From Brachypterus glaber (Eukaryota > Arthropoda > Insecta > Coleoptera > Kateretidae), in contig OY294050.1 in assembly GCA_958510825.1 (NCBI GenBank), forward strand, positions 43,847,249-43,911,248: DNA of 64,000 nt, read 5' to 3'. Positions 32,549 through 45,498 of this stretch are shown here, in pieces (positions within the stretch are counted from its first letter, which is position 1; every line of letters begins with the position of its first letter). A program made the position numbers and the translations under genes. Below the pieces are notes generated by a model. That model was not told the DNA's origin and made no database searches. It saw only the letters and a list, made by a program, of their open reading frames with translations.

Positions 32549-33027
32549 GTATATTAAAGTACTAGTTTCATAACATACGGTTTTAGCGCACGAGTACAAG
32601 TACTAGTGCGCTAAAAACGTGTTATGAAACGAGTGCTTTATACAATTTTTTCTATTTTGCTCTAAAATTTAAAAAAACTTACATTTAAATTGATGACTGA
32701 TTTAGGGATTTTCGTTTCGAATTGCCATTACAGTTTTCGCCATGTTTAAAATGATAAGAACGAATATTATTTTGATATATTTTACAGTCATTTCTTCTCT
32801 TTTCCACTGCAAGTAATCAAGCCACAATTTTAACACGGTAAAACATAACCTAAACACAAAATTTTGTAGAAAATTAAACTTTAAACCGACGTTCACAATT
32901 GCACGGCAAACGTCAAGAGATAGACTTTTGTCTGTTGCAAACCCAAAAAAAAAAGTAGAGACCTCTTATGGGCCTATAAGAACACGCAAAATGCGTGTGA
33001 TTATGAGCTTATAAGAGTCGCAAAATA
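32549..33027 (+). mobile_element. Element P, copy 2
   Basis: Starts TAGTATATTAAAGTACTAG and contains the GTTTCATAACA hairpin in shortened form. It ends with the 55-bp CTCTTATGGG...CTTATAAGAG dyad and an A-rich end. Confidence 0.7.
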
Positions 33028-34250
33028 GAAAAAAATATAAATATAATGAATGTGTATACAATAAAAATAAAAATAAAATTTAAATACATAAAATAATGAC
33101 ACAAAGGACAGAATATCAACTTCAAATACGGTAAAGAAGGACGAATGTATTTTATACTACAATAATTATAATAATTACATTTGATTATTAAGTATTACCA
33201 AATTTCTATTTTCGTGAAATTAGCCTTAAGTTAAAGTTCTTTTTTCTACGATCCTCTATGAAAATGACATTAGCACACTCTTTTGTTCTTTAGAAAACGT
33301 CTCATATCACACTAGTTTGATATTTTTATATCACACTCGTGTGATATTAATGTATGGAGATTTGCCTAGTTTTATTTAAATATTTACCTCGTAGATTCTA
33401 CGAATTTTATTCACCTTGTTTTATAAACCATTTTCCACCTTTCACCACAGCCTTTTATATCTTTTAAGTGTTTTAATCCAAATATTTCTGTTTTTCATGT
33501 CAAAAATAGAAACTATAGTTATAACTTTACTATTTTGACCATTACTGTCTAGTCTAGACAGTCTAGATCTTATAAAAATTACTTATTTTTTTATTTAGTT
33601 ACCTTACATTACATAAAAAATATCAAAATACACAATTTTACTGTTATATGGCAGGATAACCACAGAAATCTAATTTAATAAGTAAACTCAAGTTTGCATT
33701 TATTTAGGAATAGGCAACCTATTAAACAGCTATGTATTGTATTAAATATAAAACCAAGAAAACTAAAGCTAAATGAAATCATATTTCCTGTTTGACATAC
33801 CTACATATATAAATTTGTATGCTCTTTATAATTATTTTGTGCTTTGCCTAGCGGCTCGTTCGTAAACCTTCCCACTCGCGTGAAATATATCACTTTCCAC
33901 ACTAGTTATTGTTTAAATACTACGCAAACCTTAACTATAGTCAGAATAAGTAAAATTGATAGAGTTCTTGATGAACATCAAAATAGTTTTTTGAAGAATT
34001 AATTAATTATGAAATAATTTAATATGTGATAATACTTAATAATTATTATTCAGGTTTGTTTAGTGAATGTACAGAATTTAAAGTGCAGTTTAAAACTACA
34101 ATCCTTTGTTAAATAGTATTTGGACAGTGTAAAATATATTGAGTAAAATATTCTGCAACCTACTGTCATTTCACAATGTGAGTTAACATACAATTGCATA
34201 ACACTGTGCATTTAAGGTGAGTTAAAAAAATGTATCTCAAAAATAATAGT
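33028..34250. other. AT-rich intergenic DNA, no gene seen
   Basis: Small dyads only: ATATCACAC...GTGTGATAT near 33308-33346 and TGTCTAGTCTAGACA at 33546-33560. Confidence 0.4.
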
Positions 34251-34760
34251 ATATTAAAGTACTAGTTTCATAACATACGTTTTTAGCGCACGAGTAAAAG
34301 TTTCGAAAACGTGCGGCGATTTTTCTAAAGTACTAGTGCACTAAAAACGTGTTATGAAACGAGTTCTTTATACAATTTTTTCTATTTTGCACTAAAATTT
34401 TAAAAAACTTACATTTAAATTGATGACAGATTTAGGAATTTTTGTTTCGGATTAGCATTACAGTTTTCGCCATGTTTAAAATTCCAAGAACAAATATAAT
34501 TTTAATATATTTTATAGTCATTTCTTCTCTTTTTCACTGCAAACCAATTTTAACACGGTAAAAATTAACCTAAACACAAAATTTTGTAGAAAATTAAACT
34601 TTAAAGCGAAGTTGAAAAACGAAAAAAAAAACGAAAAACGTCAACCTATAGGCTTTTCTCTGTTGCCAACCCAAACGAAAAAAAAGTAGAGACCTCTTAT
34701 GGGCCTATAAGAAATGCGTGTGAATATGAGCTTATAAGAGTCGCAAAATATAAAAAAGCT
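34251..34760 (+). mobile_element. Element P, copy 3
   Basis: Keeps both hairpins; the 5' one has apex GTGCGGCGATTTT and is longer than in copy 2. It is followed within 45 bp by the fold-back element at 34805. Confidence 0.7.
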
Positions 34761-34804
34761 ATTATAAACTTTAGAAAGGACCAATACTGGATACGTCACA
34801 TCAG

Positions 34805-35961
34805 CACAGTGCGACCCTGTTAAGTTTAGGTTTTTTGGAATGACCGCATAAATTTTCTTTTAATTGTTGATAATAGACTACCCCCTCATTACATACCACT
34901 AGTCACCTAAATCGCAGCCGCTCCTTCTTGGGAGATTTTCAGCTTTTTCGGTTTTTTAACTTTTTTTTGGTATTATAAGAAAAAACTAGATGAAACGTTG
35001 CAAGCACCCTGCCAAAACATCGGCACTATTGTACACTAGAGCCATCTAGTTTGCAAATTTCAAACTAGGTATTTTGTTTGATTTTAAATTCTGTATCTTT
35101 AAAACATTATATTCTAGCAAAAAACTGTATATAACAGTTTTTATAGGGCTTAAAAAGAGCTTTTATTTAAAATATAATTTTTTGAAATCGGGTAATAAAT
35201 ATGTGAGATATGCTAAAAAAATCTTTTACTGCTTTAAACGACCATATCTCGAAAACAATGCGTTTTAGGAAAACGTTGTTTATAACATTTTTTGACCAAT
35301 TTAAAATTATCTTTTATATACGTGCTAAATTAACCAAATACAATAATAATTGCCTTAATTATAAACAAAAAACGCTAAAAATAGGAGTTTTACCCTATTT
35401 TTACCCTTACCCCCAATCGTTTACCCCCAAAATCTAATCAGCTCTTCGGAATACGATAAGAAACAATATGCAAAAAACCACAAGTCGATATCTCATGTAG
35501 AAATGGAGTTAGAGAGTTTACACCCAGACAGACAGACAGAGACAGACAGACAGACAGACGGACGCAAAAATTTTTTTTACTGATTTCGACTCAGAATGGT
35601 CTATTTATCTATTTTATTCAAAATTTTCGGACCGTGACGACGGGTAGTTTTCGTCTAATAAAAGCACAGTGCGAGTTTAGGCTTTTTGGAATGTCCACCC
35701 AACTTTTTTTTAGTCGTTGATAGTAGACTGCATTTACCTTCGGTACGGCACTAATAGCTAGTGCCAAAGTATTAATGAAAATTGATTTTTTTCTAATAAT
35801 ACCAAAAAAAAAAGTTAAAAAACGAAAAAGCTAAAAATCTCCCAAGAAGGAGCAGCTGCGATTTAGGTGATATGTTATGAGGGGGTAGTCTACTATCAAC
35901 AACTAAAAGAAAATTTGTGCGGTCATTCCAAAAAACCTAAACTTAACAGAGTCGCACTGTG
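34805..35961. mobile_element. Fold-back element with TCAG duplication, Z copy inside
   Basis: Ends CACAGTGCGACCCTGTTAAG and its inverse, with TCAG at both flanks (34801-34804, 35962-35965). Arms of about 180 bp run 34805-34985 and 35783-35961. A second direct copy of the left tip lies inside at 35664-35742. Element Z copy 3 sits at the inner edge of the left arm. Confidence 0.75.
34986..35602 (+). mobile_element. Element Z, copy 3
   Basis: Begins CTAGATGAAACGTTGCAAGC and follows copy 2 through the GACAGACAGA tract to ACTCAGAATGGTCT; the 3' hairpin present in copies 1 and 2 is missing. Confidence 0.7.
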
Positions 35962-35965
35962 TCAG

Positions 35966-36488
35966 GCTTACGCTTATAGCTTTTTTTATGTTTATTTACT
36001 GACATAAATTTTAAATCGATGGCTTTAATAATAACGCTCAAAAACGATTAATCTGTGTTAACTGGAACACCCGGTATAATAAATTTTGTGATATGAAATT
36101 TATATTCTCCCCTGAGAAAAATTAAATTGTTTCATATATATAATTGTGTTTAATTTATTATTTCCAAAAGGTTAATTTTCGAATTTTGTAATATAATCCT
36201 TTGGAATCCACCCAAATATAAATATCGATATGCTGCTATGCGTAGCTATATATCTAGGCGCCGGGAGCTCCCCCTATCGCAATGCTGAAATATTATTTGA
36301 TGGGGTGAATTGAAGTAGATATACTTGCTTCGGAATAGTTGCAACTACGAAAGAAACTTCATGTAACTGCACTTAAGTTTCAGTTTATTCATAAGCGTCG
36401 GAAGGATTTTAACAGATTAAAGTAAACCAAATATGAGGAAAAATAAACAGACTCAAAATATTACATCTGCACTTAGTACTACTAAGTG
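35966..36488. other. AT-rich intergenic DNA, no gene seen
   Basis: A CACCCGGTATA motif near 36068 resembles one near 11252. TGCACTTAGTACTACTAAGTG near 36468-36488 resembles the Z 3' hairpin. Confidence 0.4.
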
Positions 36489-36560
36489 TTAAGAAATAAA
36501 AGGATTTTTTAGTACTTACTGGATATCCAGTAAGTACTACAAAATCATTTTATTTCTTAA
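36489..36560. mobile_element. 72-bp near-perfect palindrome starting and ending TTAA
   Basis: TTAAGAAATAAAAGGATTTT to its inverse, centred on GGATATCC. It may be a minimal MITE left by end-to-end TIR joining. Confidence 0.7.
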
Positions 36561-36599
36561 TTATGGAACTGGATAATGGCTTCTTGTTAAACAATTTAT

Positions 36600-36850
36600 T
36601 TTATTTACTACACAGAAAAAAGGTTATCTTAGCAGAAGATAATAAATTATCTTTGATTTATATTATCTTAAACCGAGGTAATAATCTTCTTTTAAGATCA
36701 TGTATCCTCGGTTTAGGATTATCTGTGACTTTGGTTTCCTTTAATTTTTCTCTTGGTAGAAAAATCCTTGTGTCAAGGATTTTTTCCTTAAATGCATGAC
36801 ATTTAAAATAGTAACAGATAATTAAGAGTTATTATCTTGACTCAAAGCCC
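36600..36850. repeat. Diverged relatives of the 37-kb satellite dyad
   Basis: Contains ATTATCTT/AAGATAAT words and an inverted AAACCGAGG...CCTCGGTTT pair (36670-36716) laid out like the satellite palindrome. Possibly an old monomer or founder. Confidence 0.4.
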
Positions 36851-37332
36851 CTGTTGAGTTTGCCGGCCTCACCCCACGTAGATATACAGTAGACAATTTG
36901 CGCAGTAGTTCAAGATATGCGCGGGAGAGAAGTTAGGTTTGTTTTTTTTTTTTGCCGTCAGTTGTCTTTAAGGGTGTATGATTGTTTTTATCTGCTTTAA
37001 AATGGACGAATTTGTATCTGTTACCCTCATACGATAGGGATTTTCAAATTTACTTAAAAAATTCACGGGTAAGTAGCTTTAAATAATTTATACCTATAGC
37101 GCCATTTTGCAATAGCGTTGCAACAAGTTTTTCTTCAAAAACAAGTGCTTTTTCCTACGACCACCTATAAAACCAAATTTCACACGATTAACAGAAAGAA
37201 TCATATTTCATAGGCGTGCGAAATAATATTATACATGTGTGGGAAATTTTTTCAAAATATTTACCATTCTATTAACCCTGGAACCTGACTGTGGGGTCTC
37301 CAAAACCCCAATACTGCTTCTATTACAGTGAG
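36851..37332. other. Intergenic, no gene seen
   Basis: Unrecognised DNA, partly less AT-rich (36840-36930). Confidence 0.35.
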
Positions 37333-40300
37333 CAATTCAATTCAACATCATATTATCTTTATCCAAGATCATATTATCTTACACCAAGTCTTGGTTTAAG
37401 ATAATATGATCTTGAATCAAGAGAATCATAATCTTAAATCAAGATTATAATTATTAAAAAAATATATATTGGATGCTTGAAGAAAAAATAGTATGTTTCA
37501 ATTCAATTCAACATCATATTATCTTTATCCAAGATCATATTATCTTACACCAAGTCTTGGTTTAAGATAATATGATCTTGAATCAAGAGAAACATAATCT
37601 TAAATCAAGATTATAATTATTAAAAAAATATATATTGGATGCTTGAAGAAAAAATAGTATGTTTCAATTCAATTCAACATCATATTATCTTTATCCAAGA
37701 TCATATTATCTTACACCAAGTCTTGTTTTAAGATAATATGATCTTGAATCAAGAGAATCATAATCTTAAATCAAGATTATAATTATTAAAAAAATATATA
37801 TTGGATGCTTGAAGAAAAAATTGTATGTTTCAATTCAATTCAACATCATATTATCTTTATCCAAGATCATATTATCTTACACCAAGTCTTGGTTTAAGAT
37901 AATATGATCTTGAATCAAGAGAATCATAATCTTAAATCAAGATTATAATTATTAAAAATATATATATTGGATGCTTGAAGAAAAAATAGTATGTTTCAAT
38001 TCAATTCAACATCATATTATCTTTATCCAAGATCATATTATCTTACACCAAGTCTTGGTTTAAAATAATATGATCTTGAATCAAGAGAATCATAATCTTA
38101 AATCAAGATTATAATTATTAAAAAAATATATATTGGATGCTTGAAGAAAAAATAGTATGTTTCAGTTCAATTTAAAATCATATTATCTTTATCCAAGATC
38201 ATATTATCTTACACCAAGTCTTGGTTTAAGATAATATGATCTTGAATCAAGAGAATCATAATCTTAAATCAAGATTATAATTATTAAAAAAATATATATT
38301 GGATGCTTGAAGAAAAAATAGTATGTTTCAATTCAATTCAACATCATATTATCTTTATCCAAGATCATATTATCTTACACCCAGTCTTGGTTTAAGATAA
38401 TATGATCTTGAATCAAGAGAATCATAATCTTAAATCAAGATTATAATTATTAAAAAAATATATATTGGATGCTTGAAGAAAAAATAGTATGTTTCAATTC
38501 AATTCAACATCATATTATCTTTATCCAAGATCATATTATCTTACACCAAGTCTTGGTTTAAGATAATATGATCTTGAATCAAGAGAATCATAATCTTAAA
38601 TCAAGATTATAATTATTAAAAAAATATATATTGGATGCTTGAAGAAAAAATAGTATGTTTCAATTCAATTCAACATCATATTATCTTTATCCAAGATCAT
38701 ATTATCTTACACCAAGTCTTGGTTTAAGATAATATGATCTTGAATCAAGAGAATCATAATCTTAAATCAAGATTATAATTATTAAAAAAATATATATTGG
38801 ATGCTTGAAGAAAAAATAGTATGTTTCAGTTCAATTCAAAATCATATTATCTTTATCCAAGATCATATTATCTTACACCAAGTCTTGGTTTAAGATAATA
38901 TGATCTTGAATCAAGAGAATCATAATCTTAAATCAAGATTATAATTATTAAAAAAATATATATTGGATGCTTGAAGAAAAAATAGTGTTTCAATTCAATT
39001 CAACATCATATTATCTTTATCCAAGATCATATTATCTTACACCCAGTCTTGGTTTAAGATAATATGATCTTGAATCAAGAGAATCATAATCTTAAATCAA
39101 GATTATAATTATTAAAAAAATATATATTGGATGCTTGAAGAAAAAATAGTATGTTTCAATTCAATTCAACATCATATTATCTTTATCCAAGATCATATTA
39201 TCTTACACCAAGTCTTGGTTTAAGATAATATGATCTTGAATCAAGAGAATCATAATCTTAAATCAAGATTATAATTATTAAAAAAATATATATTGGATGT
39301 TTGAAGAAAAAATAGTATGTTTCAATTCAATTCAACATCATATTATCTTTATCCAAGATCATATTATCTTACACCAAGTCTTGGTTTAAGATAATATGAT
39401 CTTGAATCAAGAGAATCATAATCTTAAATCAAGATTATAATTATTAAAAAAATATATATTGGATGCTTGAAAAAAAAATAGTATGTTTCAATTCAATTCA
39501 ACATCATATTATCTTTATCCAAGATCATATTATCTTACACCAAGTCTTGGTTTAAGATAATATGATCTTGAATCAAGAGAATCATAATCTTAAATCAAGA
39601 TTATAATTATTAAAAAAATATATATTGGATGCTTGAAGAAAAAATAGTATGTTTCAATTCAACATCATATTATCTTTATCCAAGATCATATTATCTTACA
39701 CCAAGTCTTGGTTTAAGATAATATGATCTTGAATCAAGAGAATCATAATCTTAAATCAAGATTATAATTATTAAAAAAAATATATATTGGATGCTTGAAG
39801 AAAAAATAGTATGTTTCAATTCAATTCAACATCATATTATCTTTATCCAAGATCATATTATCTTACACCAAGTCTTGGTTTAAGATAATATGATCTTGAA
39901 TCAAGAGAATCATAATCTTAAATCAAGATTATAATTATTAAAAAAATATATATTGGATGCTTGAAGAAAAAATAGTATGTTTCAATTCAATTCAACATCA
40001 TATTATCTTTATCCAAGATCATATTATCTTACACCAAGTCTTGGTTTAAGATAATATGATCTTGAATCAAGAGAATCATAATCTTAAATCAAGATTATAA
40101 TTATTAAAAAAATATATATTGGATGCTTGAAGAAAAAATAGTATGTTTCAATTCAATTCAACATCATATTATCTTTATCCAAGATCATATTATCTTACAC
40201 CCAGTCTTGGTTTAAGATAATATGATCTTGAATCAAGAGAATCATAATCTTAAATCAAGATTATAATTATTAAAAAAATATATATTGGATGCTTAAAGAA

Positions 40301-43300
40301 AAAATAGTATGTTTCAATTCAACATCATATTATCTTTATCCAAGATCATATTATCTTACACCAAGTCTTGGTTTAAGATAATATGATCTTGAATCAAGAG
40401 AATCATAATCTTAAATCAAGATTATAATTATTAAAAAAATATATATTGGATGCTTGAAGAAAAAATAGTATGTTTCAGTTCAATTCAACATCATATTATC
40501 TTTATCCAAGATCATATTATCTTACACCAAGTCTTGGTTTAAGATAATATGATCTTGAATCAAGAGAATCATAATCTTAAATCAAGATTATAATTATTAA
40601 AAAAATATATATTGGATGCTTGAAGAAAAAATAGTATGTTTCAGTTCAATTCAAAATCATATTATCTTTATCCAAGATCATATTATCTTACACCAAGTCT
40701 TGGTTTAAGATAATATGATCTTGAATCAAGAGAATCATAATCTTAAATCAAGATTATAATTATTAAAAAAATATATATTGGATGCTTGAAGAAAAAATAG
40801 TATGTTTCAATTCAATTCAACATCATATTATCTTTATCCAAGATCATATTATCTTACACCAAGTCTTGGTTTAAGATAATATGATCTTGAATCAAGAGAA
40901 TCATAATCTTAAATCAAGATTATAATTATTAAAAAAATATATATTGGATGTTTGAAGAAAAAATAGTATGTTTCAATTCAATTCAACATCATATTATCTT
41001 TATCCAAGATCATATTATCTTACACCAAGTCTTGGTTTAAGATAATATGATCTTGAATCAAGAGAATCATAATCTTAAATCAAGATTATAATTATTAAAA
41101 AAATATATATTGGATGCTTGAAGAAAAAATAGTATGTTTCAATTCAACATCATATTATCTTTATCCAAGATCATATTATCTTACACCAAGTCTTGGTTTA
41201 AGATAATATGATCTTGAATCAAGAGAATCATAATCTTAAATCAAGATTATAATTATTAAAAAAATATATATTGGATGCTTGAAGAAAAAATAGTATGTTT
41301 CAATTCAATTCAACATCATATTATCTTTATCCAAGATCATATTATCTTACACCAAGTCTTGGTTTAAGATAATATGATCTTGAATCAAGAGAATCATAAT
41401 CTTAAATCAAGATTATAATTATTAAAAAAAATATATATTGGATGCTTGAAGAAAAAATAGTATGTTTCAATTCAATTCAACATTATATTATCTTTATCCA
41501 AGATCATATTATCTTACACCAAGTCTTGGTTTAACATAATATGATCTTGAATCAAGAGAATCATAATCTTAAATCAAGATTATAATTATTAAAAAAATAT
41601 ATATTGGATGCTTGAAGAAAAAATAGTATGTTTCAATTCAATTCAACATCATATTATCTTTATCCAAGATCATATTATCTTACACCCAGTCTTGGTTTAA
41701 GATAATATGATCTTGAATCAAGAGAATCATAATCTTAAATCAAGATTATAATTATTAAAAAAATATATATTGGATGCTTAAAGAAAAAATAGTATGTTTC
41801 AATTCAACATCATATTATCTTTATCCAAGATCATATTATCTTACACCAAGTCTTGGTTTAAGATAATATGATCTTGAATCAAGAGAATCATAATCTTAAA
41901 TCAAGATTATAATTATTAAAAAAATATATATTGGATGCTTGAAGAAAAAATAGTATGTTTCAATTCAATTCAACATCATATTATCTTTATCCAAGATCAT
42001 ATTATCTTACACCAAGTCTTGGTTTAAGATAATATGATCTTGAATCAAGAGAATCATAATCTTAAATCAAGATTATAATTATTAAAAAAATATATATTGG
42101 ATGCTTGAAGAAAAAATAGTATGTTTCAGTTCAATTCAACATCATATTATCTTTATCCAAGATCATATTATCTTACACCAAGTCTTGGTTTAAGATAATA
42201 TGATCTTGAATCAAGAGAATCATAATCTTAAATCAAGATTATAATTATTAAAAAAATATATATTGAATGCTTGAAGAAAAAATAGTATGTTTCAATTCAA
42301 TTCAACATCATATTATCTTTATCCAAGATCATATTATCTTACACCAAGTCTTGGTTTAAGATAATATGATCTTGAATCAAGAGAATCATAATCTTAAATC
42401 AAGATTATAATTATTAAAAAAATATATATTGGATGCTTGAAGAAAAAATAGTATGTTTCAATTCAACATCATATTATCTTTATCCAAGATCATATTATCT
42501 TACACCAAGTCTTGGTTTAAGATAATATGATCTTGAATCAAGAGAATCATAATCTTAAATCAAGATTATAATTATTAAAAAAATATATATTGGATGCTTG
42601 AAGAAAAAATAGTATGTTTCAATTCAATTCAACATCATATTATCTTTATCCAAGATCATATTATCTTACACCAAGTCTTGGTTTAAGATAATATGATCTT
42701 GAATCAAGAGAATCATAATCTTAAATCAAGATTATAATTATTAAAAAAATATATATTGGATGCTTGAAGAAAAAATAGTATGTTTCAATTCAATTCAACA
42801 TCATATTATCTTTATCCAAGATCATATTATCTTACACCAAGTCTTGGTTTAAGATAATATGATCTTGAATCAAGAGAATCATAATCTTAAATCAAGATTA
42901 TAATTATTAAAAAAATATATATTGGATGCTTGAAGAAAAAATAGTATGTTTCAATTCAATTCAACATCATATTATCTTTATCCAAGATCATATTATCTTA
43001 CACCAAGTCTTGGTTTAAGATAATATGATCTTAAATCAAGAGAATCATAATCTTAAATCAAGATTATAATTATTAAAAAAATATATATTGGATGCTTGAA
43101 GAAAAAATAGTATGTTTCAGTTCAATTCAACATCATATTATCTTTATCCAAGATCATATTATCTTACACCAAGTCTTGGTTTAAGATAATATGATCTTGA
43201 ATCAAGAGAATCATAATCTTAAATCAAGATTATAATTATTAAAAAAATATATATTGGATGCTTGAAGAAAAAATAGTATGTTTCAATTCAATTCAACATC

Positions 43301-44778
43301 ATATTATCTTTATCCAAGATCATATTATCTTACACCCAGTCTTGGTTTAAGATAATATGATCTTGAATCAAGAGAATCATAATCTTAAATCAAGATTATA
43401 ATTATTAAAAAAATATATATTGGATGCTTGAAGAAAAAATAGTATGTTTCAATTTAATTCAACATCATATTATCTTTATCCAAGATCATATTATCTTACA
43501 CCAAGTCTTGGTTTAAGATAATATGATCTTGAATCAACAGAATCATAATCTTAAATCAAGATTATAATTATTAAAAAAATATATATTGGATGCTTGAAGA
43601 AAAAATAGTATGTTTCAATTCAATTCAACATCATATTATCTTTATCCAAGATCATATTATCTTACACCAAGTCTTGGTTTAAGATAATATGATCTTGAAT
43701 CAACAGAATCATAATCTTAAATCAAGATTATAATTATTAAAAAAATATATATTGGATGCTTGAAGAAAAAATAGTATGTTTTAATTCAATTCAACATCAT
43801 ATTATCTTTATCCAAGATCATATTATCTTACACCAAGTCTTGGTTTAAGATAATATGATCTTGAATCAAGAGAATCATAATCTTAAATCAAGATTATAAT
43901 TATTAAAAAAATATATATTGGATGCTTGAAGAAAAAATAGTATGTTTCAATTCAATTCAACATCATATTATCTTTATCCAAGATCATATTATCTTACACC
44001 AAGTCTTGGTTTAAGATAATATGATCTTGAATCAAGAGAATCATAATCTTAAATCAAGATTATAATTATTAAAAAAATATATATTGGATGCTTGAAGAAA
44101 AAATAGTATGTTTCAATTTAATTCAACATCATATTATCTTTATCCAAGATCATATTATCTTACACCAAGTCTTGGTTTAAGATAATATGATCTTGAATCA
44201 AGAGAATCATAATCTTAAATCAAGATTATAATTATTAAAAAAATATATATTGGATGCTTGAAGAAAAAATAGTATGTTTCAATTCAATTCAACATCATAT
44301 TATCTTTATCCAAGATCATATTATCTTACACCAAGTCTTGGTTTAAGATAATATGATCTTGAATCAACAGAATCATAATCTTAAATCAAGATTATAATTA
44401 TTAAAAAAATATATATTGGATGCTTGAAGAAAAAATAGTATGTTTTAATTCAATTCAACATCATATTATCTTTATCCAAGATCATATTATCTTACACCAA
44501 GTCTTGGTTTAAGATAATATGATCTTGAATCAAGAGAATCATAATCTTAAATCAAGATTATAATTATTAAAAAAATATATATTGGATGCTTGAAGAAAAA
44601 ATAGTATGTTTCAATTCAATTCAACATCATATTATCTTTATCCAAGATCATATTATCTTACACCAAGTCTTGGTTTAAGATAATATGATCTTGAATCAAG
44701 AGAATCATAATCTTAAATCAAGATTATAATTATTAAAAAAATATATATTGGATGCTTGAAGAAAAAATAGTATGTTTC
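37333..44778 (+). repeat. 166-bp palindromic satellite array, ~45 copies
   Basis: A head-to-tail array with a 166-bp period; some copies are 161 bp because they lack one ATTCA. The copies are nearly identical. Each monomer has a 51-bp near-perfect palindrome (first at 37364-37414): arms CAAGATCATATTATCTTA and its inverse, and an inner ACCAAG-T-CTTGGT. A second short dyad ATAATCTT/AAGATTAT follows. Variants (CCCAGTCTTGG, AATCAACAG, CAGTTCAATTC, GCTTAAAG) recur at multi-monomer spacing. No coding frame. Confidence 0.97.
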
Positions 44779-45270
44779 ACTCAGAGAAAAAGTGCCTTTT
44801 TTACTCGTCTGTAGTTTCCGGACTCTGCTTCGCGTCGTTCGTAAATTCTAAAGACTAGTAAAAAAAACTTCATTTTTCCTCTTAGTAAAACAACGTACTA
44901 TTTTTGTTGGCAATGGTATTTTAAATATGTTAGGACAAGCAATTTAAAGGTGTACGGAAAATTATGGTTTTGGGAGTCATAAATTACAATTTATTGTATT
45001 GGATTTGTTATCTATCTGACTCTAAAAATGATTTATGACTTTGGCAAAAAATTTAAAACTCACTTAATTGAAATAGCAATAAATAAAAATTTAAGCAGGT
45101 TTCTATATCTTTAAAATTCGCATTTTGTGTAGTATTTATCATAAATATGATATTTTACATCAAATCTATTTTATACACAATGTTTTTTTTTATTGGTACT
45201 TTTGTTTTTGTTTACAATTTTATCTTATCGGATTTTCCAAAGTGAATTATACATGTATAATAGTTATTTA
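44779..45270. other. Array flank with imperfect hairpin
   Basis: 44783-44883 forms an imperfect hairpin (GAGAAAAAGTGCC and inverse-like CTTCATTTTTCCTC) with a CG-rich apex CTTCGCGTCGTTCG. The rest is AT-rich without a gene. Confidence 0.45.
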
Positions 45271-45380
45271 TGGTACTAGTGAGTAAAGTAAGATATTGCC
45301 CATGAGAAAATTAACCTGCGAGGCGTCAGCCAAGCAGGTTAATTTTCGAGAGGGCAATATCGGTTTACCCATGAGTGCCA
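45271..45380. repeat. Long perfect-core hairpin
   Basis: Nested stems: TGGTACT...AGTGCCA outside, GATATTGCCC/GGGCAATATC in the middle (45292-45361), GAAAATTAACCTGC/GCAGGTTAATTTTC inside, apex GAGGCGTCAGCCAA. Same style as the element P hairpins. Confidence 0.75.
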
Positions 45381-45498
45381 TACAAGGTTTTATCCAATAA
45401 ATAGCTTAGGAATTCATATTTTTATTAAAAATTTTAATGACATTTACAAGAAAATAATTTGACAAGTGACAGTTGAGTGGGTAAAAGTAAATAATTAT

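Noticed and set aside
37333..44778. CRISPR array
   Set aside because: The repeats are direct 166-bp tandem monomers without variable spacers, in eukaryotic DNA.
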